From Deltaproteobacteria bacterium UBA6106 (lineage in GTDB: Bacteria; Desulfobacterota; Syntrophorhabdia; Syntrophorhabdales; Syntrophorhabdaceae), in NCBI GenBank assembly GCA_002428485.1, contig DIWM01000038.1:1-64000 (forward strand): a stretch of 64,000 nucleotides of DNA. Direction: 5' to 3'. Position numbers and translations under genes: made by a program. Positions 24,296 through 33,901 of this stretch are shown in pieces; the first letter of the stretch is position 1; each line of letters begins with the position of its first letter. The notes beneath the pieces are model-generated. The model was not told where the DNA came from and did not search any database. It worked only from the letters and a program-made list of their open reading frames with translations.

Positions 24296-24304
24296 ATTAT
24301 ATCA
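24296..24304 (-). promoter_or_regulatory. Extended -10 promoter directly at the start codon
   Basis: Minus strand TGATATAAT. Its last base is followed by seven bases and then the ATG at 24288, so transcription would begin at or within a base or two of the start codon. Confidence 0.5.
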
Positions 24305-24334
24305 CAATTATAGTTTTTCTGCAGTCTTGGCCCG

Positions 24335-24505
24335 ATCAGAACACCCGTAATTCGTGAATCGTAATTGGTAATTGGAGGAACCACACAAAACGTAAAAGGC
24401 GGAAGGCTTTTGCACCTTGTGCTTTTACCTTTAAGGTCTGACGAATTACGAATTACGATTGTTCTCACTTTTCACGATATCAGCCGAAAGCTGACTGCTG
24501 ATAGC
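24335..24505. repeat. Dispersed AT-rich repeat (CGTAATTCGTGAATCG family)
   Basis: The spacer contains CGTAATTCGTGAATCG... TAATTGG repeats on the left and GACGAATTACGAATTACG on the right, forming an imperfect inverted repeat around a CGTAAAAGGCGGAAGGC loop. A close relative lies at 55085-55205. It then runs into GATATCAGCCGAAAGCTGACTGCTGATAGC-type sequence. No gene seen. Confidence 0.7.
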
Positions 24506-24508
24506 CGC

Positions 24509-27500
24509 TTATTTTAGCTTCTTTATCTTGCCTTCCTCCGGTTTCACCTCAACGGTCCTGGATAGGGAATTGTTTTTCGTATTCGCATCTTCTTTGCATT
24601 CGATCATCACATTTATCTTATTTCTGCCTTCCCGGCGCGGCGTCCATGAAAACCTGATATTCTCGGATGCGCGTGATTTTAAATCAAAACGCTGGCGGTC
24701 GGAAGAACCATCCTCTGCCTCAAAGCGCGCCGAACACCCCCGTACGTCCACAGTCGAATCATTCTTTGCTATTGCCTCTATGCTATGTTTTTGTCCTGCA
24801 ATAAACGTCTGGGGCATCTTTATGTCAACCAGGGAGATATCCGCTTCCTCTTTCTCTTTGCCTTTTACGTCGATCGTCTCGCTGGCCTGGTTATTTGCAG
24901 TGTTCATATCCTCTTTATACTCCAGGGCAGCAGAGACCTTCTGCCTTCCATCCTTACGGGGCGTCCACTCGAAGCCCACCTTTTCCCTTCCCTGAGGACG
25001 CAGGGACACCTTTTCGCTCTTCATCGTTCCGTCTTCGCTGGAAAAGGTTATCCGGCAATCCTTTATCTCTATGCTTGAATTATTTCTTACACTGACCTCC
25101 ACTTCAGTTCTCTGCCCTTGCGATATATTCGGGGCGACCCTCAGAGCTTCAATGAGCAGGTCAACCTGTTGTTCCTTCTTCGCCTCTTCCCTGACCGTTT
25201 CTCTGGATAGCTGCTTTTTTTCCTCTACTGTTCTTCGCGATGCATCAGCGCCGCTGCTTGCTGTCTGCGTCTGCCCGGCGGAGGATGGGGCCGTCTGCCC
25301 GGCGGAGGATGTCTGTGCCTGCCCTCCGGAAGAAGAACCCTCCTGGGTCTGCCCGCCTTGCTGCGCCGTTGTTTGAGATGTCTGGGCCTGGGATGCCGCC
25401 GGTATGCTGGCCGAATAGACCGGGCTTTTTCCCCCTGCCCTGTCGCCGTACGTTACATAGAGCTTCGTCGCATCGAGGTGGCCCGCGAGGTCGATCTGTT
25501 TATTGGTTTCAAACTGCATCCAGCCGGTCCAGTTCGTGCTGTCAAAAGACAGCGCCATCTGATTAATACCGATGGCCCAGTCGTTTGTGGCGGAAAATAC
25601 CGCTGAGATATTATTGCCCTGCCGCCCGCTTATCGTTACGCTGCCGCGCGGCGCCGGTGCATTCGTGTAATAGGTATCCGTTATTGTCGGCGGGGGCAGG
25701 CTCCCTGCAACCTGCAGGCTTGCCGCCTGAAGCTGGATCGTACCGGTAAATACGCTGGATACATTTTCGCTTGCATCCTTCAATTGTACATATACGGTCT
25801 TCGTTCCCGACCCTTCCGAAAGCTGCCAGGTATAATCTTTGGATATGCTTGGCTGCGGGATGTCGTCCGCAAAGTTGACGCCGTTCCAGATACTCCAATT
25901 GGTACCGTCATTCGATACCCTGAACCTGTATATTCCTGATCCGCCGGAATTGTCCTGTCCGGTAATACGCAGCATCACCCCTCGTATATTCGTCGTGGCA
26001 GCCCCGCTGTTGATGCTGACGCTCCCCGTCGGGGCAGTGGTATCGTTGAGGGCAGAGGTCGACTGAACGGTTATGCCTTTCGTCACCTCCGCTGATCTGG
26101 AATTCTGGTCGATCGCCCTGAGGCGCATCGTGTAGTTCCCGGTATTCCTGTATATGTGGTGGAAATTGCCGGACCATGACGTCCTGCCGCTTAAAAGTCC
26201 CGGATCAAGGACGATATCCATGTCATTATCGCCGAAGGTCAAAAGGATATTCTGAAGGGGTGCGGAAGCCGTCACGTTGAACGAATAGCTCAACGGCAGG
26301 TTGACCGTACCGGTCGTATTGGGAACGGTCAGGGCAACCTCGGGAGGCGTAAATTCAACTACGTTAAAAGGCGCTTCTGTCCTGTCCGACCAGGTCTGTT
26401 GCCCGGCGTAGGTTTCCCGCACCTTATACCCTACCTTGTAATTCCCTTTCTCATTAAATGTCCTGGGGGTGCTGAGGGGCGGAGTGGACTCATGCGTTTC
26501 CTCCTGCCAGGCGGCGTTATCTTTTGAAAAACCTATTGTGTAGGCAGTTACCTGTCCCGACGGGTTCAACGGCGATATTGCGGGGTTTCCCAGGGACTGG
26601 GAGAGGTGGAACACAAATTCCCCGCCCTTCTCCACCGTCGGCGTCGCAACACCAAGGACGGCCTTGCTGTTCGTATATACCTTTACTGTGGCTGTCGGCT
26701 TTGCGGGCTGCGATACACGGGTGGTCGGCACAATGGTAATCTGAAATGTACCGGGACTGGACAGCTCATCGCTTGCGTTACCGGTAACGAGATATTTATC
26801 CAGCGCTATTGCCTTTATCGTCACCGTACCAAGCGTATTATAGGCTATGACATCTACGGTTGCCTTACCCTGGCTGTCGGTGGTTCCGTAGCCGCAGCCG
26901 GGCCTTCCCCCTTCTTTCGAGAATTTAATTGCCGCTGTCTGCGTCTTAGACACAACCTCAAATCTTACCGGGATGCCATTCATGGGATTTCCGCTCATAT
27001 CCTTGACAATAGCCGCAAGCTGTACCCGCTCCTGCTGCCTGCCGTCATTGTAATTGATCCCGCCGGTCTCGATCGTCGCTGACGACGGCGCGATACTCAC
27101 GGAATTCGCCCAAGAGGAGCTTACGGTAATGTCGAACTGTTTTTCCTGCCCCGGCTGGCTGCCGGTAAACTGGGCGGTGACCCTGTCGGGATTGAATATA
27201 AACCCTTGCGCGCTCAGGGTCAGTGTTTCGCTCGCCTGGCAGGGTATCTTGACGGTTCCGTCCTGACCGACCCCCACGCTGAACTCTCTCCCGTTTGCGC
27301 GTTGTATGTGAAGACCGGAAAGAGAGGTCTTGCCCGGTCCCTGGAAGACCAGTTTCATCGCGCCCGGTGGCATCTGTGATGTCGCCTGCAGATCGACGGC
27401 AGCCGCCGTCTCGTTTCCTGAAAACGTTTTCGTGACTACCGGTATATTGTACCCGCTTTTAAATGCCGAAAAGGTCGTTGCGCCTTCTTTCAGTATCTTG

Positions 27501-29344
27501 AAATAAAACCTGCCGTCAACGGCTGTCGCTACCCATACGTCGGTTGTGCCCTTTGTCGCATGTACCTCTGCCTCCCCGATGGGATTTCCCTGGGTATCGA
27601 GCACCCTCCCGGTTACGACGATCAACTGGTCCGGAGAGAGGTGCATACTTACCTTGTACCCTTCGGTATTATTAACAAATTTTGTTGTATAACGGCCCGC
27701 GGGATATCCTTCTTTTGAAGCGGTTATAACGGCCTCCGGGGCTATTCCCGTATCGTTGCCGACATAAAAATCACCATAAAATTTTCCGTCTGGGTGCGTG
27801 TACTCTGTCTTTTGGAATGATCTGTCCTTGGCATAAAGATCCACTTTTACCCCTTCTATGCCAAAAGCCGGGTCCGCATTGCTTACCACAACACCGTGAA
27901 AAGGCACATATGCCAGGATGCCTCCGGTAACCGTAAATGACGGCTTATCCTCGTCCCTTGCCTGGACATTATGCTCGTTGGGATAATACATACCGATACC
28001 TTCGGTGAGCTTGCCCGTCTTCAATTCAACAGGGATGTATGAAGCGCTTATGCCAAGCTCCACGTTGCCGGATTCCTTGTAGTGGTAAATCGCGTCTTTT
28101 ACGCGGAGGGTTATGCTCTTTATCGGCGGGCAGTTCTCGGGGATCCTTATATGCAGTATATGGTCAACGCCTTCATTGTCAAAGGTGAAGGTGTCCTTAT
28201 CAAGGCTTACGTTGTTCATGACCTGGCCGGTCATGTCCTTCGCCGTCAGCTCGAATTTTACGGTGACATACCTGTCACGGGTTGTCTGGGTCACCAGCAC
28301 CCCGATCTTCATATTGTCGAATATCTTTTCCGCCAGGCTGTCTCCTGCCTCTTTTGCGGCAGCGCTCCCTGCCTTGGAGCCCAGCTTGGTGCTCACCTTT
28401 TCTACAAGCCCCATGACAAGCCCCGGTATATCGCTGACGTTCATCGTGTCGCTGTGTTCAACCTTTGAAGAACCCAGTTTGTCTCTGTCCTCCTCGTTGA
28501 TCTCCATTCCCAGGTCCGTGATGTTGATCGACGCCACCTTGTTATGCCAGGTGCTTTTCCATTTGAGATCTATGCCCAGGTCCGCGCGCGCGCCGACCTC
28601 GCGTATATACCTTGATTTTGTAGTCTTCAGCTTCATCGCCCCGATAGGCACCAAGCCCGGTAAAAGCTGCTTGAGCTGGAGTAAGGAGTTATAGTGATCG
28701 AGTTCTTCTTTTGTAAAAGACCAGGTCATTTGTATATCCGATTCAAACCTGCTGTTCGCCTTTCCCGCAACAAGCCCTGGTATTCCCGGAGAGACAAAAA
28801 AGGTATCAAGCCCTATGCCGATCCCAATAGGGGCCACCGTCCCTGCATAGGGAACTGCGTATTGGTTCTTTATCCTATCCCGTTCAGACTGGATCACCGC
28901 GCTGGATACGCTTTGCTGGGGGGCTGAGCCTAAAGCCTGACCCGGGCTTACGCTGATGACAACCGGGGTCTGCTGTGTTGCAGCGGGCGCCATCGTTATA
29001 ACACCCGTATTCGGATTTGTCGTTATTACAATATTCTGGCCTGTAGAGGGTTGAGTAACGGTGGGGCCGGATTGAGCACCCGCAGACGGCACCGGTGGCA
29101 TTGTGCCCAAGCTGTCCATGAGCTGATTAATATACTGTGTGCTTATGCCGGTAATGATCCCCCCGACAAGGTCTGTGCTCAACCGGCTGTGATTTGTACC
29201 GTTGGAGGTCTTTATCTGGCCCTCAACGAAACGCAGCGTCTTTGTCGTGCCTGCAGCAGTTTCCTGTGCGACTGCCGCCGAAAAAACCATAAAAATAAAC
29301 ATTGCACACACCAATACCGATCTTCCGATCATTCGTGTATTCAT
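24509..29344 (-). CDS. Large exported multidomain surface protein
   Basis: A 1611-residue exported protein. Signal peptide at residues 1-26 (VCAMFIFMVFSAAVAQ). The N-terminal 470 residues contain a region with GIGIGLDTFFVSPGIPG but no recognised family. Around 480-660 are two carboxypeptidase-regulatory/beta-sandwich-type repeats (GVKVDLYAKDRSFQKTEY, then VTGRVLDTQGNPIGEAEVHA). Around 760-880 is a Big-1/invasin-like domain (VKDMSGNPMNGIPVRFEV). Around 1000-1110 is a PKD-like fold, then a bacterial Ig-like stretch with GSVSINSGAATTN. Residues about 1350-1420 are a Gln/Ser/Gly-rich linker. Two CARDB domains form the C-terminus, each with FSWTPRR or FEWTPRK. No LPxTG, barrel or lipobox is present. 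It is probably an extracellular or periplasmic adhesive or structural protein. AGGAAGG precedes the ATG. Confidence 0.85.
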   Translation of the reverse strand: MNTRMIGRSVLVCAMFIFMVFSAAVAQETAAGTTKTLRFVEGQIKTSNGTNHSRLSTDLVGGIITGISTQYINQLMDSLGTMPPVPSAGAQSGPTVTQPSTGQNIVITTNPNTGVITMAPAATQQTPVVISVSPGQALGSAPQQSVSSAVIQSERDRIKNQYAVPYAGTVAPIGIGIGLDTFFVSPGIPGLVAGKANSRFESDIQMTWSFTKEELDHYNSLLQLKQLLPGLVPIGAMKLKTTKSRYIREVGARADLGIDLKWKSTWHNKVASINITDLGMEINEEDRDKLGSSKVEHSDTMNVSDIPGLVMGLVEKVSTKLGSKAGSAAAKEAGDSLAEKIFDNMKIGVLVTQTTRDRYVTVKFELTAKDMTGQVMNNVSLDKDTFTFDNEGVDHILHIRIPENCPPIKSITLRVKDAIYHYKESGNVELGISASYIPVELKTGKLTEGIGMYYPNEHNVQARDEDKPSFTVTGGILAYVPFHGVVVSNADPAFGIEGVKVDLYAKDRSFQKTEYTHPDGKFYGDFYVGNDTGIAPEAVITASKEGYPAGRYTTKFVNNTEGYKVSMHLSPDQLIVVTGRVLDTQGNPIGEAEVHATKGTTDVWVATAVDGRFYFKILKEGATTFSAFKSGYNIPVVTKTFSGNETAAAVDLQATSQMPPGAMKLVFQGPGKTSLSGLHIQRANGREFSVGVGQDGTVKIPCQASETLTLSAQGFIFNPDRVTAQFTGSQPGQEKQFDITVSSSWANSVSIAPSSATIETGGINYNDGRQQERVQLAAIVKDMSGNPMNGIPVRFEVVSKTQTAAIKFSKEGGRPGCGYGTTDSQGKATVDVIAYNTLGTVTIKAIALDKYLVTGNASDELSSPGTFQITIVPTTRVSQPAKPTATVKVYTNSKAVLGVATPTVEKGGEFVFHLSQSLGNPAISPLNPSGQVTAYTIGFSKDNAAWQEETHESTPPLSTPRTFNEKGNYKVGYKVRETYAGQQTWSDRTEAPFNVVEFTPPEVALTVPNTTGTVNLPLSYSFNVTASAPLQNILLTFGDNDMDIVLDPGLLSGRTSWSGNFHHIYRNTGNYTMRLRAIDQNSRSAEVTKGITVQSTSALNDTTAPTGSVSINSGAATTNIRGVMLRITGQDNSGGSGIYRFRVSNDGTNWSIWNGVNFADDIPQPSISKDYTWQLSEGSGTKTVYVQLKDASENVSSVFTGTIQLQAASLQVAGSLPPPTITDTYYTNAPAPRGSVTISGRQGNNISAVFSATNDWAIGINQMALSFDSTNWTGWMQFETNKQIDLAGHLDATKLYVTYGDRAGGKSPVYSASIPAASQAQTSQTTAQQGGQTQEGSSSGGQAQTSSAGQTAPSSAGQTQTASSGADASRRTVEEKKQLSRETVREEAKKEQQVDLLIEALRVAPNISQGQRTEVEVSVRNNSSIEIKDCRITFSSEDGTMKSEKVSLRPQGREKVGFEWTPRKDGRQKVSAALEYKEDMNTANNQASETIDVKGKEKEEADISLVDIKMPQTFIAGQKHSIEAIAKNDSTVDVRGCSARFEAEDGSSDRQRFDLKSRASENIRFSWTPRREGRNKINVMIECKEDANTKNNSLSRTVEVKPEEGKIKKLK

Positions 29345-29821
29345 TTATTGCCTTCCTGTTATCAGGCCGCGAAAGAAACGTTGACCCGATTTGATATTTG
29401 ATATTAGTCTTTTTTCTTACAATCAGTGTAACGAGTGAGGTATTTACGTGTCAAGGACATTCAATCGCTTTTCCCAACCCGCCAGTCGCAATTCAATCCG
29501 GATGATTCCCCGCAGCAAGCTGCGAAGCAACACTGTTCCCTCTCCCCTCGCGGGAGAGGGCAGGGTGAGGGGGCATAATCATGCCGTTTCTATCCTCTGA
29601 TACCCCGCTGCTTGCGGCGGGGCAGTTCATTGCCTCCGCGGTCTGGCCTTTGAATGGCAAGAATCATGTCTATCGGTTAAACCAAAAGCCCGGCTTCCGG
29701 AGGCCCACTAACGAAATGTGTTGTTTTGTCCCGGCGCGCTTTAACTTTAGCTTGACAGCCAATTGAAATAGAAAGAAAATGAAGATAAGAGGTGAAAGAA
29801 TATAGGGATGGAGGGCTTACG
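29345..29821. repeat. 477-base spacer with composite dispersed repeats
   Basis: No gene is seen. From 29460 it contains GATGATTCCCCGCAGCAAGCTGCG, one CTCTCCCCTCGCGGGAGAGGG palindrome (29530-29556), the inverted relative of GAGGATAGAA...CATGCCCC (29560-29600), and the hairpin-like ACCCCGCTGCTTGCGGCGGGG (29601-29622). The last 100 bases hold a promoter for the next gene. Confidence 0.65.
29752..29780 (+). promoter_or_regulatory. Possible sigma-70 promoter
   Basis: TTGACA (29752-29757), 17 bases, GAAAAT (29775-29780); 42 bases upstream of the ATG of the next gene. The -10 is weak. Confidence 0.4.
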
Positions 29822-30283
29822 ATGCAAAATACATTTATAAAGAATGACAGGGGAAGGATTGCAATATGGCTCATATTGGCAATCGCCGCAGGCGCTTTAT
29901 ACGCAGGATACTATTATCTTCAAGGAACTCCGCGATTCGCGCTGATGCAGTTCAAAAGGGCCATCGTGTTCAAAGACGCGGAGATTGCGGAGAAATATCT
30001 GGATATGGACGGCTTTATCAATAAATTCCTTGGAGGGCTGACAGACGACGCCGAGAAACAAACCGTCAAAAAGCGCATCATCTATGAGATCAACTGGCCA
30101 AGCCAAAAAAGCACCTTTGCCGGCGTTAAAGACTGGAGCGTTTTTACTGTTCCGATACATATCGACGTTGATAATAATGGAGTCGCCACGGCAGAACCGG
30201 ATGAGGGTACGGATGTAAGATTGGAAAGAAAGGGCAAGAGAGGATGGATAATAACGTCGATCAATTTTAATAAGGCCCAATAG
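29822..30283 (+). CDS. Membrane-anchored protein of unknown function
   Basis: A 153-residue protein with a short basic N-terminus (NDRGR), one transmembrane helix (IAIWLILAIAAGALYAGYYYL) and an extracytoplasmic domain with TPRFALMQFKRAIVFKDAEIAEKYLDMDG. The pattern recalls DUF2939-like proteins, but the match is by impression only. The C-terminus ends in a compact beta-rich segment (RGWIITSINF). ATG 29822 has GGAGGG nine bases upstream. It is preceded by a repeat-rich spacer and followed by the cation transporter gene. Confidence 0.65.
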   Translation: MQNTFIKNDRGRIAIWLILAIAAGALYAGYYYLQGTPRFALMQFKRAIVFKDAEIAEKYLDMDGFINKFLGGLTDDAEKQTVKKRIIYEINWPSQKSTFAGVKDWSVFTVPIHIDVDNNGVATAEPDEGTDVRLERKGKRGWIITSINFNKAQ

Positions 30284-30405
30284 GATAAAACAAACACAAA
30301 ACTGCAATTACCGAAATCCTTAACGTTATTCCTTGTCAACCCGATCGTGGCGTATGATCAGCGATCAGGGTTCGCATGAAAGGAAGGGCGGCTCCGGGAA
30401 AGATC

Positions 30406-31200
30406 ATGTTTAAAACAACATTCAGAATATCAAAGATGGATTGTCCTTCAGAAGAGCAGCTGATACGGGTGAGATTGAAGGGTATGGATAATATCCGCAG
30501 CCTGAAGTTTGATATACCGGGGCGCCTGCTGGAGGTGTATCATGCTGGTGGTTATAAGAGCGTTCTGGCGGCCATCGAAGACCTTCAACTCGATACGAAG
30601 TTCATCTCTTCTGAAGCGATAGAGCCGGTGGTTATGGAGGAAGATCACCACAGGCAGAGGCGTGTATTGTGGCAGGTCCTTGCCATCAATCTCTTCTTTT
30701 TTGCCCTCGAGATCCTGACAGGCTTTATAGCAGGTTCCATGGGGCTTGTCGCAGACAGCCTGGATATGCTGGCGGACAGCATAGTCTACGGGCTTGCGTT
30801 GTTCGCAATAGGCGGGACCGCCGCGCGTAAGAAGAGCATTGCCGGGACCGCGGGGTATTTCCAGGTGACGCTGGCAGTACTGGGTTTTGTGGAGGTCCTC
30901 CGCCGCTTCCTGGGCCATGGAGAGGCGCCGGACTTTTACATGATGATCGTCATATCGGCGCTCGCCCTTGCCGGGAATGCAAGCTGCCTCTACCTGCTTC
31001 AAAGATCAAAAAGCCAGGAGGCCCACATGCGGGCAAGCATGATCTTCACGTCCAACGACGTTATCGTCAATATCGGCGTTATCGCGGCAGGCATATTCGT
31101 GTACCTTACGGGATCGAAGATACCTGACCTGACAGCAGGGGCCATCGTGTTCATACTTGTGGGCAGAGGGGCATACAGGATCCTCCAACTGTCGAAATGA
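30406..31200 (+). CDS. Cation transporter with N-terminal HMA-like domain
   Basis: A 264-residue inner-membrane protein. Residues about 1-70 resemble a heavy-metal-associated (ferredoxin-like) domain (FRISKMDCPSEEQLIRVRL) with a single cysteine instead of CxxC. The rest is a cation diffusion facilitator-type membrane domain: helix 2 has VADSLDMLADS, with D-x3-D in place of the usual H-x3-D; helix 5 has FTSNDVIVN. About six transmembrane segments are visible. It likely moves a divalent metal out of the cytoplasm, with metal specificity unclear because the motif is altered. There is no C-terminal cytoplasmic domain, so it is shorter than classic CDF members. Start at ATG 30406, ten codons inside a longer frame. 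Confidence 0.8.
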   Translation: MFKTTFRISKMDCPSEEQLIRVRLKGMDNIRSLKFDIPGRLLEVYHAGGYKSVLAAIEDLQLDTKFISSEAIEPVVMEEDHHRQRRVLWQVLAINLFFFALEILTGFIAGSMGLVADSLDMLADSIVYGLALFAIGGTAARKKSIAGTAGYFQVTLAVLGFVEVLRRFLGHGEAPDFYMMIVISALALAGNASCLYLLQRSKSQEAHMRASMIFTSNDVIVNIGVIAAGIFVYLTGSKIPDLTAGAIVFILVGRGAYRILQLSK

Positions 31201-31268
31201 TACTCCTTGATTCAGGAGGCGGGAGGTATGGTTCGTCAAGTTTTATGCTGTCCGGATAGGAGGTGCTG

Positions 31269-32225
31269 ATGAAGACGCTCATAATTGGGATGGGGAATAT
31301 CGGGATACTTCACGGCTGGGCCTTTTCGGGGGCAGGCATCGACGTGACCCACAAGGTGCGAAGAGGAAAGAAGGGTATCTATAGAGGTGGGGTTGCCCTG
31401 GACATCCTTGACATGCGCAAAGGATACCCCAAAACGAGGCAAGCGCTGTATGTGCCGAAGATCACCGATGAGGTAAATCCTTCCGACGGGTACGATCTTG
31501 TTATGGTGCCGACCAAGCACTATCAGGCCGCAGAGGCCGTGAAGGAAATAGCAGGTTCTGTGCCCGAAGGCAGGTTCCTCATGTTCTGCGCGAACTGGGA
31601 AGGGCCGGGCGAGATCGACGCGCTCCTGCCACGTTCCCGCTATATCTGGGGGTATGCGGCGGTGAACGGCGGGATTGTGGACGATGTATTATACGCCAAC
31701 TTCCGCGATGATTACCGGATCGGCATGATAGACGGCTGCAGCCGTGAATTCCTCGATGCCGTCATTGATCTTTTTAGCAAAGCCGGGCTCAGGGCTGATT
31801 TTAAGGAGAACATGATCGAGTGGCTTTGGGTACACCACGGAACGAACGGGGCGCTGATCGGCAGCTCGCTTTACGCAGGGGGGTTGGCGGAGTTTGCGGA
31901 GAACCTTGAGAACGGCAGTATGGTCGGGCTCTTTGTAAATGCCAGCAAAGAAGCCCTGAAAGTTCTGGAGGCGCGGGGCGTCGATGTCCGGAGATACCCG
32001 GATACAAATATTTTCCTCAATCTGACGCCTGAAGAAATAGCAAAGATCTACATTGATATGTTCGAATCTCCCGCAGGCCGGAGAACCATTGCGGCAGGTC
32101 ACTACAGGGGAAATATCGCCGAGATGAAGCGGTACTACACCGATGTCCTGCAGAAGGGGATCGAGCTTGGCATCGATATGCCTTATATGCTCTCCATGCG
32201 CGGCAAGATTGAGAAAATAAACTAA
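31269..32225 (+). CDS. Ketopantoate reductase (ApbA/PanE)-like dehydrogenase
   Basis: A 318-residue NADP-binding oxidoreductase with the N-terminal Rossmann motif IIGMGNIGILHG, a middle segment DLVMVPTKHYQAAEAVKEI typical of the PanE family, and a helical C-terminal domain. It may reduce 2-dehydropantoate to pantoate or act on another 2-keto acid; several genomes carry divergent members not used in CoA synthesis. GGAGG precedes ATG 31269. The gene is separated from the transporter by 68 bases and from the kinase gene by 59 bases. Confidence 0.8.
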   Translation: MKTLIIGMGNIGILHGWAFSGAGIDVTHKVRRGKKGIYRGGVALDILDMRKGYPKTRQALYVPKITDEVNPSDGYDLVMVPTKHYQAAEAVKEIAGSVPEGRFLMFCANWEGPGEIDALLPRSRYIWGYAAVNGGIVDDVLYANFRDDYRIGMIDGCSREFLDAVIDLFSKAGLRADFKENMIEWLWVHHGTNGALIGSSLYAGGLAEFAENLENGSMVGLFVNASKEALKVLEARGVDVRRYPDTNIFLNLTPEEIAKIYIDMFESPAGRRTIAAGHYRGNIAEMKRYYTDVLQKGIELGIDMPYMLSMRGKIEKIN

Positions 32226-32284
32226 TACATTCTTTTTGAACGGTAGTGGAAAAAAAGTACTATATCGGATAGAATCAAAGATAG

Positions 32285-33082
32285 ATGATCTCTCCTGAAA
32301 AGACTAATTACAAAAGGTTTACCATTTACTCTTATGATCAGCCCGCAGAGGCGTCTGCAATCATAGAACAGATATCAAGAGGCGAGCTGATCAGGAATAA
32401 GGGGAGGGGGGGAATTAAAGTCTTATCCGTTAACAACAAAAAGATGGCGTGCAGGCAATATATCCACGGCGGCCTGTTCCGGGCGGTCACGCAGGACAGG
32501 TTCTTCTCTGAGAGGCGGGCGCTCGATGAGGCGGATATTCTTCGCTACCTTGCAGAGAATGGTTTTCCTGTTGTCCGTCCCTGCTTTGTTGTGGCAGAAA
32601 AAAGAGGTCTTACGCAGAGACTCTTCCTCATCACCGAATTTGTTCACGATGCATCAGACCTCCTCGATATCTGGAGAACGGCTTCAAGAATGAGAAGGTT
32701 CAGGATCATAAAGCGCCTTGCCGGCCTCATCAGGAGGCTTGAGCTGCTGGGGGTCTTTCACCCGGATCTCCACATAAACAATATCCTCGTCACGGGCAAG
32801 GGGGAACTCATCTTTCTCGATTTCGACAGGGCCTTTAAGAAAGCAGCTACCGTAAATGATATGAAGAGGATCTTCTGGAGGCTTGACCGGTACATGGAAA
32901 AGTATGCGGGAAAGGGGATGATCGCGATCAATATGAAGGAGAAGGCGTTTTTCCTGCGTGCTTATCAGAAGCTTGCCGGATATGATATACTTTCTTCTAT
33001 GGAAGAGCAGCAAAAAACGAAAAGCGTCCGGAACAGGATAGGCTGGCGTATAGAATCATTTTTGTACGGAGGTAAACAATGA
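32285..33082 (+). CDS. Kdo/WaaP-type lipopolysaccharide kinase
   Basis: A 265-residue protein kinase-like enzyme of the lipopolysaccharide kinase (KdkA/WaaP) family. The glycine loop region is RGELIRNKGRGGIKVL, the catalytic loop is FHPDLHINNIL (HxDLHxxN), and the metal-binding DFG equivalent is FLDFDRA. Such enzymes phosphorylate Kdo or heptose of lipopolysaccharide at the inner membrane. No other lipopolysaccharide gene adjoins it, though an acyltransferase lies 800 bases away on the other strand. The stop overlaps the start of a lipoprotein gene by four bases. Confidence 0.87.
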   Translation: MISPEKTNYKRFTIYSYDQPAEASAIIEQISRGELIRNKGRGGIKVLSVNNKKMACRQYIHGGLFRAVTQDRFFSERRALDEADILRYLAENGFPVVRPCFVVAEKRGLTQRLFLITEFVHDASDLLDIWRTASRMRRFRIIKRLAGLIRRLELLGVFHPDLHINNILVTGKGELIFLDFDRAFKKAATVNDMKRIFWRLDRYMEKYAGKGMIAINMKEKAFFLRAYQKLAGYDILSSMEEQQKTKSVRNRIGWRIESFLYGGKQ

Positions 33083-33678
33083 AGAAGTTGTGCGTTGTTG
33101 TTGCAATTTTTATTTTCATGACGGTGGCTTCCTGCGCAACACTGGAAGAGCATAAAGGCGCAACGTCAGGCGGTGTGATAGGGGCGGGACTTGGCGCATT
33201 GATCGGCTCCGCCGTTGCTCCCGGCGGACACGGGTTTGAAGGGGCGCTCATCGGCGGCATCGCCGGCGCTATCCTGGGAGGCACAGCCGGACACTATGGC
33301 TTTGACAAAAAAAAGACGCAGGCTGAGACGAACGATACCCACGCGTATAACGACGCCAATGTGAGCGTGAGGATCGAGACGGTCAACGTGCACCCAAAAA
33401 AGGTCAAGGCAGGTGAAAAGGTTGATCTTGACATGACGTACGCCGTGCTGACCACATCGGAAGGAATAGCGCGCGTAAGGGAGATACGGGAGATCTGGAT
33501 AGGCGATCACCAGCTCGGCAACCCTGAAACAACTGTCGAACACAAAGGCGGGACATACCAGTCGAACATCCCTGTATTTCTGCCCAAAGATGCGAAGAAG
33601 GGCACCTACAAGGTCCTCTATAGTGTGCAGACAGCTTACTCGAAGGACACGCGCGAGGCGAGCTTTACCGTAAACTAA
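33079..33678 (+). CDS. Glycine-zipper lipoprotein with C-terminal beta domain
   Basis: A 199-residue lipoprotein. The lipobox is TVASC (Cys19). A glycine-zipper hairpin spans residues about 29-75 (GGVIGAGLGALIG and GALIGGIAGAILGG), followed by a beta-rich domain with VSVRIETVNVHPKKVKAG and KKGTYKVLYSVQT. It is related in layout to the lipoprotein at 21509 but has the additional C-terminal domain. It overlaps the lipopolysaccharide kinase gene by four bases, so it may work in the same outer-membrane process. Confidence 0.82.
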   Translation: MKKLCVVVAIFIFMTVASCATLEEHKGATSGGVIGAGLGALIGSAVAPGGHGFEGALIGGIAGAILGGTAGHYGFDKKKTQAETNDTHAYNDANVSVRIETVNVHPKKVKAGEKVDLDMTYAVLTTSEGIARVREIREIWIGDHQLGNPETTVEHKGGTYQSNIPVFLPKDAKKGTYKVLYSVQTAYSKDTREASFTVN

Positions 33679-33901
33679 AAGACGGCTCATAGCTGATAGC
33701 TCATGGCTCATAGCAATTGAAAGGAGAATAACCAAGCTCCAATAACCAAGCTCCAATTAATCGCCAATACCCAATAACTAAGCAAAGAATTTCCACATGG
33801 TTTCCCGTTTGGGTATTCAGTTATTGAATATTGGGTATTAATTGGTGATTGGAATTTGGTTATTGGTGATTCAGTTTCTGCTATGAGCTATCAGCCATGA
33901 A
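33679..33901. repeat. Nested inverted repeat between convergent genes
   Basis: Outer arms are GGCTCATAGCTGATAGCTC and CTATCAGCCATGAACTATGAGCC; inner arms are CCAATAACCAAGCTCC...CCAATACCCAATAACT and GTTATTGAATATTGGG...TTTGGTTATTGG; the loop is around 33780-33820. Both convergent genes end within 5 bases of the element, so it can serve as a two-way transcript end. Related GGCTCATAG modules occur at 42945, 46033 and 50330. Confidence 0.75.
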
